Below, one piece after another: positions 57,958 to 64,000 of a DNA stretch of 64,000 bases (positions are counted from its first letter, which is position 1; every line of letters begins with the position of its first letter). The notes under the pieces were generated by a model. It saw nothing but the letters and a program-made list of their open reading frames with translations, ran no database searches and was not told the origin of the DNA. The position numbers and the translations under genes are program-made. This DNA comes from Monilinia fructicola (lineage: Eukaryota; Ascomycota; Leotiomycetes; Helotiales; Sclerotiniaceae), in NCBI GenBank assembly GCA_008692225.1, contig VICG01000014.1, positions 1,737,001 through 1,801,000 on the forward strand, in the 5' to 3' direction.

Positions 57958-59557
57958 TACTTATTAGTAAGGTTGTTACGATTGATGACCTAATACAAGG
58001 TAGATATCTAAGTAGATACGGGGTACCTAGGTAGGTAGTAGGTATATTGGATAGGTTGGTTGGTAAGGTATAATCACCTTGGAACAAGTAAGTGTTCTTC
58101 CTCTCTTCTTCTCTTCTTCTTTTCTTTCCTTCTTCTTGATTATGATTGTCTTTCATTCATTCCTTCATGTGAATAAATGGTTGGCACGTGCATGTGATAT
58201 ATCGGTATATCGGTATATCGGTACATCGGTACATCGGCACATCGGTACTTACTGATCCCGATGATCCCGAGGCTGATCACCTCAATCCTGCTTACCTCAC
58301 AATCAGTCACGTTATCCGAGAGTCCCGACTGTAGTCACAGTACTCACCCACCCTTGTTGATATTTTGATTGATCTTCACACCATCTCCACCAAGTTTCGC
58401 CATCGTACAGAAGAAGTAGGTACTACTACCGTACTAGGCACAGGTACTAGCCCTGGAGGCGCTAGTTAAGGTTACTAATGTACAGTAATGTATGAAGCTT
58501 GAGCACAGATGAGTAGATGAATGAATGGAGAATGGAGAATGGAGAATGGAGAAGAGGTTCCAGAGTTTAAGAGAGAGAGAAAGAAGAGAAGAGAAGAGAG
58601 AAAGGTAAAGTCTAAAGTCTGCATGCATGAGTAGCTCGGATATGAGAAGAAGCTAAGAGAAAAAGAAAAGAAGAGAAGAGATTATTCTTATAAGTAGCTC
58701 GTATGTTGCTGGTCTGGTATGGTGATGGACATTAGAGAAAAACAGAAACAATAAGGATATCCATACTTTTTCTTTAATTTTCTTATATATTATATATATA
58801 TATATTGTGTATATACTATACATACAACCTATCTATCTACCACCAATACCTCTCTATATCTATTTCTAAGGTTGTTTGTATTATATATATATATATATAT
58901 ATACATATACTCTACACTTTCAATAACATCATTCATTGTATTCTCTCCCCTTCATTCCCTTCCAAAGTTAACTAACTGCCTTGTATTTATAAACAAGTAT
59001 TTAGACTATATATATCTATATCTCCATCTACTTACTGTATATATATATACCTATCTAGGTAGCAGTTGACATTTACATTTACGGATTTATTTACATTCAT
59101 TACATATTCTTCCTTCTATTCCTATTCCCATTTCTATTTCTAATTCAAGCAATGTCATCGTCATCATCATCATCATCATCATCTTCTTCTTCTTCTTCTT
59201 CTTCTATCAATTCTCAAAGATACACTACTCCTAATCCTTCCAATACTACCAATACCAATACCACTACCAACACCACTACCACCACCGCTACCACTCCTAC
59301 CATGACTACTACTGGATCTTCCCCCGCCACCACACAAGAGAAACCGCCGCTTATTTCTACTGACATGTGAATATCCCATTCTATGATAGATTGATTATAC
59401 TTTCTCAATTCTATCATTTCCCTTTCTTTCTTTTTCTACTTTTACCTCTACTTCTACCTCTACGACTACTACTACTACTGTTACTTCTCCTTCTGTCTCT
59501 CCTCTCTCCTCCCTCCTCCTTCCCCTCTCCCATCTCCCCTTCACTTCCTCTCAAAAA
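57958..59557. other. intergenic, upstream of the FAD oxidoreductase
   Basis: Holds TCGGTATA/TCGGTACA repeats at 58198-58245, GGAGAAT repeats at 58525-58550, TA-rich tracts near 58790 and 58885, and a TCA/TCT tract (59158-59205). The last gives a Ser-rich 72-codon frame from the ATG at 59152. Because its splice phases do not fit the downstream gene, I treat it as leader sequence. Confidence 0.6.
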
Positions 59558-61262
59558 ATGTCCGCCAATCTAACAGAACGATTTCCTAGAAAGAAGGTCG
59601 CCATCATTGGAAGTGGATGTGCTGGAATTGGTGCCCTTTGGGCTTTGAATCGTACGCATCATGATGTTTACATTTATGAAGCTGCGGATCGATTAGGAGG
59701 TCACACAAATACAGTCAATTATCCTCACAATGGCAAAACAACTCCAGTCGATACGGGTTTCATAGTCTTGAATACCGCTACTTATCGTAAGTTATTTGGA
59801 TTGGCTCAACTTCTTGCACCAAGCAGTTCGCCAAAATACATGGGCTGATGAAAATATCATAGCAAATTTCATAGCTTTCCTCAATGCTCTGAATGTTCCC
59901 ACCGTACCTACTGAAATGACCTTTGGAGTTTCTCGTGATAAGGGATCATTTGAATGGTCGGGAACGTCTCTCTCATCAGTCTTCGCACAACGAAAGAACC
60001 TATTCTCATTGCGAATGTGGAGAATGATATTTGATATCATCCGTTTCAACCAATTTGCTTTGGACTTGTTGAAAGAGGAAGAGAAGAGTGAGGAATATGT
60101 GACGGGAAATGGAAATGGAAATGGAACTGCAAATGGCATACATCATGCAGAGAAACAAGAAACCATAGGTCAATATCTTGATCGAGAGGGCTATTCGGAT
60201 GCATTCAGAGATGATTATCTTATACCAATGACTGCCGCAGTATGGAGCACAAGTCCGGATAAATGCTCTTTGGAGTTCCCAGCCGTTACTTTGGTCCGAT
60301 TTATGTAAGTCTAGGTTGCAGCGCATAGGCCTTTCTAAGCTAATGATGGCAGGTGGAATCATCATCTATTAAGCACTGTTGCTGCTCGCCCTCAATGGTT
60401 AACAGTCAAAAACGGGGCTAAGACATACGTTGATGCTGTAATGAAAGGATTTCCTCCTAACCACATCTTCCTCTCCACTCCAGTCGAGTCAATACGTAAT
60501 GATGATGACAATCGTATACGCTTATGCCTTGAGAATGGAAAAGAAGAGATATTTGATCACGTCATCATAGCCACTCATGGAGATATTGCATATAACCTTG
60601 TTCGATCTTCTTCTACACCGGCCGAACGTCATATCCTTACCGGCTTCCAGACCTCCAAGAATACCGCAGTCCTGCATTCCGATCTTTCTCTCATGCCTCA
60701 AAACAGAGAAGCCTGGTCCGCTTGGAACTACATCACAGCTTCGTCTACGTCTTCAACCTCAAAATCTAGAGATGTTGATCAGGTTTGCCTAACATACAAT
60801 ATGAATATCCTCCAACATATTCCGACATCCAAATTTGGCGACGTACTCGTCACATTGAATCCTCTGTTTCCCCCAAAACCAGAACTCACGCACAGTACAT
60901 ATACGTATCGACATCCGCTTTACAATACTCGTGCCATCACCTCCCAATCTCAACTTTCAGAGATTCAGAACACGAGAAATATATCGTACTGTGGAGCATG
61001 GACCAAGTATGGATTCCACGAAGATGGTTTCAGCAGTGGAATCAAGGTAGCGATGGATCATTTGGGTGCGAACCTTCCATTCAAGTTTACAGATAGTACG
61101 TTTAGTCGTGGCAAGCGTCCGGTACTTGGATTGAGTGATTTAATTTTGAGAATATGGATTTTGGGTGTGCAATGGTTTGTGGTGAACGTTCTGGAGAGAA
61201 TGTTTGGTATTGAGAGAGGAATCAAATCTCAAGTGGAGATCAAAGAGAAGAAACTTGTTTGA
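59558..61262 (+). CDS. FAD/NAD-binding amine-oxidase-like protein (COG2907 type)
   Basis: A flavin oxidoreductase-like protein related to those encoded beside cyclopropane-fatty-acid synthases in bacteria. Exons: 59558-59786, 59863-60304 and 60353-61262. The sum of 1581 nt gives 526 residues. The dinucleotide-binding fold is KKVAIIGSGCAGIGALWAL (GxGxxG), followed by YIYEAADRLGGHTNT and PVDTGFIVLNTATYPNF. Downstream are EMTFGVSRDKGSFEWSG, LDREGYSDAFRDDYLIPM, AAVWSTSPD, DHVIIATHGD and CGAWTKYGFHEDGFSSGIK, the C-terminal FAD contact. The C-terminus has a hydrophobic segment (LILRIWILGVQWFVVNVLE), possibly a membrane anchor. Substrate unknown; no cyclopropane synthase is in the window. Confidence 0.9.
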
Positions 61263-62563
61263 TTTAGTTTAATCTTTCTTGGGTTTCGCTGAACATCACA
61301 TAGCATAATGGTTGCCTGGGATTGTACAGGAAACTTGCATAAGTTGATATCCATGGAGTTTTTGGAGTATGAAGGGAAAAGTAATTTGAGTTCATGGCGA
61401 AGGCTTCTCAGTCTGGGTAGGTATGGCATACGTACTATATTGCTCGAGTATCTTGAGCAGGTTTTCAAGCAGCATATGGATAGCATATTGATAGCATAGT
61501 AGCATAGCAGCATCGCACATCACGACAAAAGCGAACCTCTAAAGCATACATGGACAACCTAGCTACCGAAATCTGTGATATTTCTTCAATCTATCTATAC
61601 CTTTATCCCAACATGTATATCCTCGAGTACAAAGTCTCCAAGGTCATCCATCTCACAAGCAAGAACTAAGTAGCTCGTTGGATCTTGGTGTTTGAGTTGA
61701 GTATCTGCTTGTTATTGCATTGCTGTGTTCGCGATTGGTGGATTCAAGATTTGGGATTTGTTACCGGGAGGGGGAGGGGAAGGGGAAGGGGAAAGGGGGG
61801 AATGTTGATTTGGGTTAGGTTGGGGTTTAATTTTTTGGAAGGGGTTTTTGAGAGAGAGAGAGAGGGAGGGAGAGAGAGAGAGTTATTTCAACAGACAAAT
61901 ATAGGGGAAATGTAACGGATAGCAGAATATCGTACTCTAATTCACATCCGAAATAAGCTTCCATCTCCAGGGCTACTACATGCTATGCCGAATTCCCGTC
62001 TTGATAGATTTATATGCACCACCACCACCACACACGTACGTACGTTCGTTCGAGCCCGTATTCAAAAGTCCATCGAAGTCGTGCCACTGATTGATATTTC
62101 CCAAGTGTTGAATTATAACGCCATCCATGAAAGAGTCCATGTAATCCATCCGCAGGTATCGTATTACAGATGAAGGCATCCGGCAAATGAGGAGACTGCC
62201 AATTGCCAATTGCTTTTTAACCTCTCAAAACTCCGCCCTAGGGAAACCCATATGAGACTGTTTCAAAGCTGAATCATATCATAGCCTGTTTATCCCCTCG
62301 AAACTCCGCATTGTGAAAGTCGGTATACCGATTCGCATCGTGTTCCTTTACCTCCAAAGCCATCAGAATGCCGTAAAAGTAAATTTTGTTGTAGACATTT
62401 GCCTCCCAGAACGCCGCTCGGTGAAAATCCATCCGAATATTGCAGACTTAAATCGTACCAAAAAAATACCTCCATTGCCAACCATCATATCAGACCCACT
62501 CAAAAACTTCCCAACCCAACCAGAAGACGCCATAGAAACATTCAAATTTGGTATCCAGATCTT
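61263..62563. other. intergenic between convergent genes
   Basis: GGGGAAG and GA repeats at 61768-61880; CACCA and ACGT repeats near 62020-62050. Overlapping short frames on both strands at 62290-62720 show no protein features. Confidence 0.6.
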
Positions 62564-63507
62564 TCATCCTTGCTCAAGTCGAAGTCTGCGCTGTAGTCGA
62601 CGCTCCTCTCGCTCGCTGTTTTCCCTGTTGATTCTCGGCTGCTCATACCACTTGAACACACGCCCCTCGGCTCTGTCCGTCTCAATCATTCTTCTGCCTC
62701 TCTCAAATTGTCTCCTATAATCTCTCCCGCATTTGCCACACATCCTTGGTTGCTGAGGGTCACAACTAGTGAACTTTTGACACGCCCCGGCGCAAAAAAG
62801 GAGATCCGATGGCATAAAACTTTTCAGATGAAAATGCAGTTCGCAATGTGCCGGGAAAAATGCGACGGGGCAACAGTGATGACATGAATTTTTTGGTCCA
62901 GGGATGACAGGAAATTCAGTCTCAGGCCGACCAATTTGAAGTGGTGGTTGAAAATGAAGGACTGGGCGAGTGCCCTCAGAGAGATATATATTATGAGTGA
63001 ATTTACTACAACAACGTTAGAGAAAGAGAACATATCAAACGCCGTACTTTTGGGCAAGACAAACTTCATGAGACTGAAGCAAACCGCATCAATAGGGTTG
63101 AGAAATTTGAATATTCCAATCATAATTTCAGGAGGGGTACTAATGAATGGTTCATGTTTCTTCTTGATTTCATCAGAGGGTAGCATGATTTTGTCCATTG
63201 TATTTGCGGATTCTTCGATGGAAGCGCAAAGTAGGGGTGACACCAAAAGGGGAGTTCCTGATATGTATAACAAAGCCAAGCTGAGGATTTCTTCCTCATA
63301 AGTTCTTAGATATTTCATCTGACCTCGATTTCCAAATAAATCGGTGTCATGAATCACACTAATTGAAGTGGGGACCATACCACTGTCTTCGGTGGATGAT
63401 ATAGAGGGGGAACGTGTGGAAGTAGTACAAGGTATAGAAGGTGACTTTGTCTTTGGATTATCATCATCATCATGACGGCTACCTGCAGGAATACTTTTCG
63501 TGGCCAT
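62564..63507 (-). CDS. F-box domain protein
   Basis: F-box proteins recruit substrates to SCF ubiquitin ligases. Exon 1 is 63507-63065 and exon 2 is 63005-62564; 885 nt gives 294 residues. A disordered Ser/Pro-rich N-terminus (MATKSIPAGSRHDDDDNPK) is followed by the F-box-like FISTPPEIMIGIFKFLNPID and AVCFSLMNKF. The junction was set by GT-AG sites that keep frame into THNIYLSEGTRPVLHFQPPL. The second half is Cys/His-rich (CHHCCPVAFFPAHCELHFHL, LLFCAGACQKFTSC, RMCGKCGRDY) and ends in a basic helical tail. Similar F-box plus Cys-rich proteins form expanded families in Leotiomycetes and related fungi (general knowledge, not checked here). Confidence 0.75.
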
Positions 63508-64000
63508 GATTAAGACAACGATTGTAAGTGACGAATGTGAGTAACAATTGTGAGGTGATAATCTATTATGGAAGTGATAACCTCAAGATACTATACTGCT
63601 GATGATAAGTAAGTAATAATTCTTCAAATAAATGAGAAGATACAAGATACTAACTGACTAGCAGTAGCTGACTGCTGACTAGCTGGTTGACTGACTGGTT
63701 GATTGACTGGCTAATGGACTAACAGGTTAGACTAGCTGACTGACTGACAGCTCACTGACTGACCGGTGACCTTCTTATAGAACTATAAAGAGACCAGAGC
63801 CAGAACTAATAGAACCAGTATCAGAAGCAATACCAGAATCAGAATTAGAATGTTGGTTTCCAAGGTTAATTCTGAAACCAAAGTCAACGATGGATGAAAA
63901 CAAAACTGATGTTATGATAATCAATCAATATTGTACCAAAGATACTTTGTTAATCCAAAATATAAGAACCGGGAAGAAGTCATTAAGCAAACAGATCAAT
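63508..64000. other. window end, degenerate CTGACTG repeats
   Basis: Upstream region of the F-box gene. CTGACTGACTG/GACTAGCTG degenerate repeats occupy 63645-63770, followed by CAGAA-type repeats. No gene seen. Confidence 0.7.

Noticed and set aside
59152..59370. Ser/Thr-rich 72-codon ATG frame before the FAD protein
   Set aside because: It comes from TCA/TCT and ACC repeats; joining it to the FAD gene would need a splice in the wrong phase, so it is treated as leader or uORF.

Overview
This window is nuclear DNA of a filamentous ascomycete (Pezizomycotina). Genes are split by short GT-AG introns of about 45-90 bp. Proteins such as Dsc3, an intron-rich LaeA-like methyltransferase and fungal-type P450s fit that group. 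Long intergenic stretches full of microsatellites suggest Leotiomycetes (Sclerotiniaceae-like), but that placement is inference. I see no rRNA, tRNA, CRISPR, prokaryotic or viral genes.

Layout. 0.65-1.66 kb: NFU1-type Fe-S scaffold gene. 1.7-10.9 kb: no supportable gene; minisatellites, a roughly 260 bp AAT tract, one AT-rich MITE-like element and a long pyrimidine-rich leader-like tract. 10.9-13.7 kb: PSP1-domain protein. 15.7-16.9 kb: unknown charged protein. 17.6-18.5 kb: ribosomal protein L15. 19.8-23.6 kb: HECT ubiquitin ligase of Hul4 type. 24.4-27.6 kb: divergent pair of Mrp49 (mitoribosome) and a Gep3/YqeH-type circularly permuted GTPase. 28.1-29.3 kb: orphan gene built on a 195-bp tandem repeat. 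29.7-32.5 kb: 926-residue orphan. 32.8-33.6 kb: NHP2. 34.3-36.2 kb: divergent pair QCR8/prohibitin-1. 36.2-39.8 kb: gene-poor, with a P450 relic. 39.8-46.6 kb: atypical SDR, TrhO-like rhodanese, classical SDR, kynurenine aminotransferase. 47.5-48.4 kb: Dsc3. 49.5-51.75 kb: 14-exon methyltransferase. 52.4-54.7 kb: 9-exon cytochrome P450. 55.8-56.6 kb: Vti1 SNARE. 57.45-57.96 kb: second MITE-like copy. 59.6-61.3 kb: FAD oxidoreductase. 62.6-63.5 kb: F-box protein.

There is no biosynthetic cluster or operon logic. Most genes are housekeeping, with an excess of nuclear genes for mitochondrial proteins (NFU1, MRP49, GEP3, QCR8, PHB1, and a kynurenine aminotransferase with a presequence), two pairs of which share short bidirectional promoters.

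The most striking property is a quality boundary. Every multi-exon gene from 0.6 to 29.3 kb, including the essential single-copy-type RPL15, carries one or more 1-nt frameshifts. Every gene model from 29.7 kb to the end reads cleanly, with exon lengths summing to multiples of three. This looks like an unpolished sequence segment joined to a polished one, rather than decay. Coding coordinates given for the left part therefore span frameshifts.
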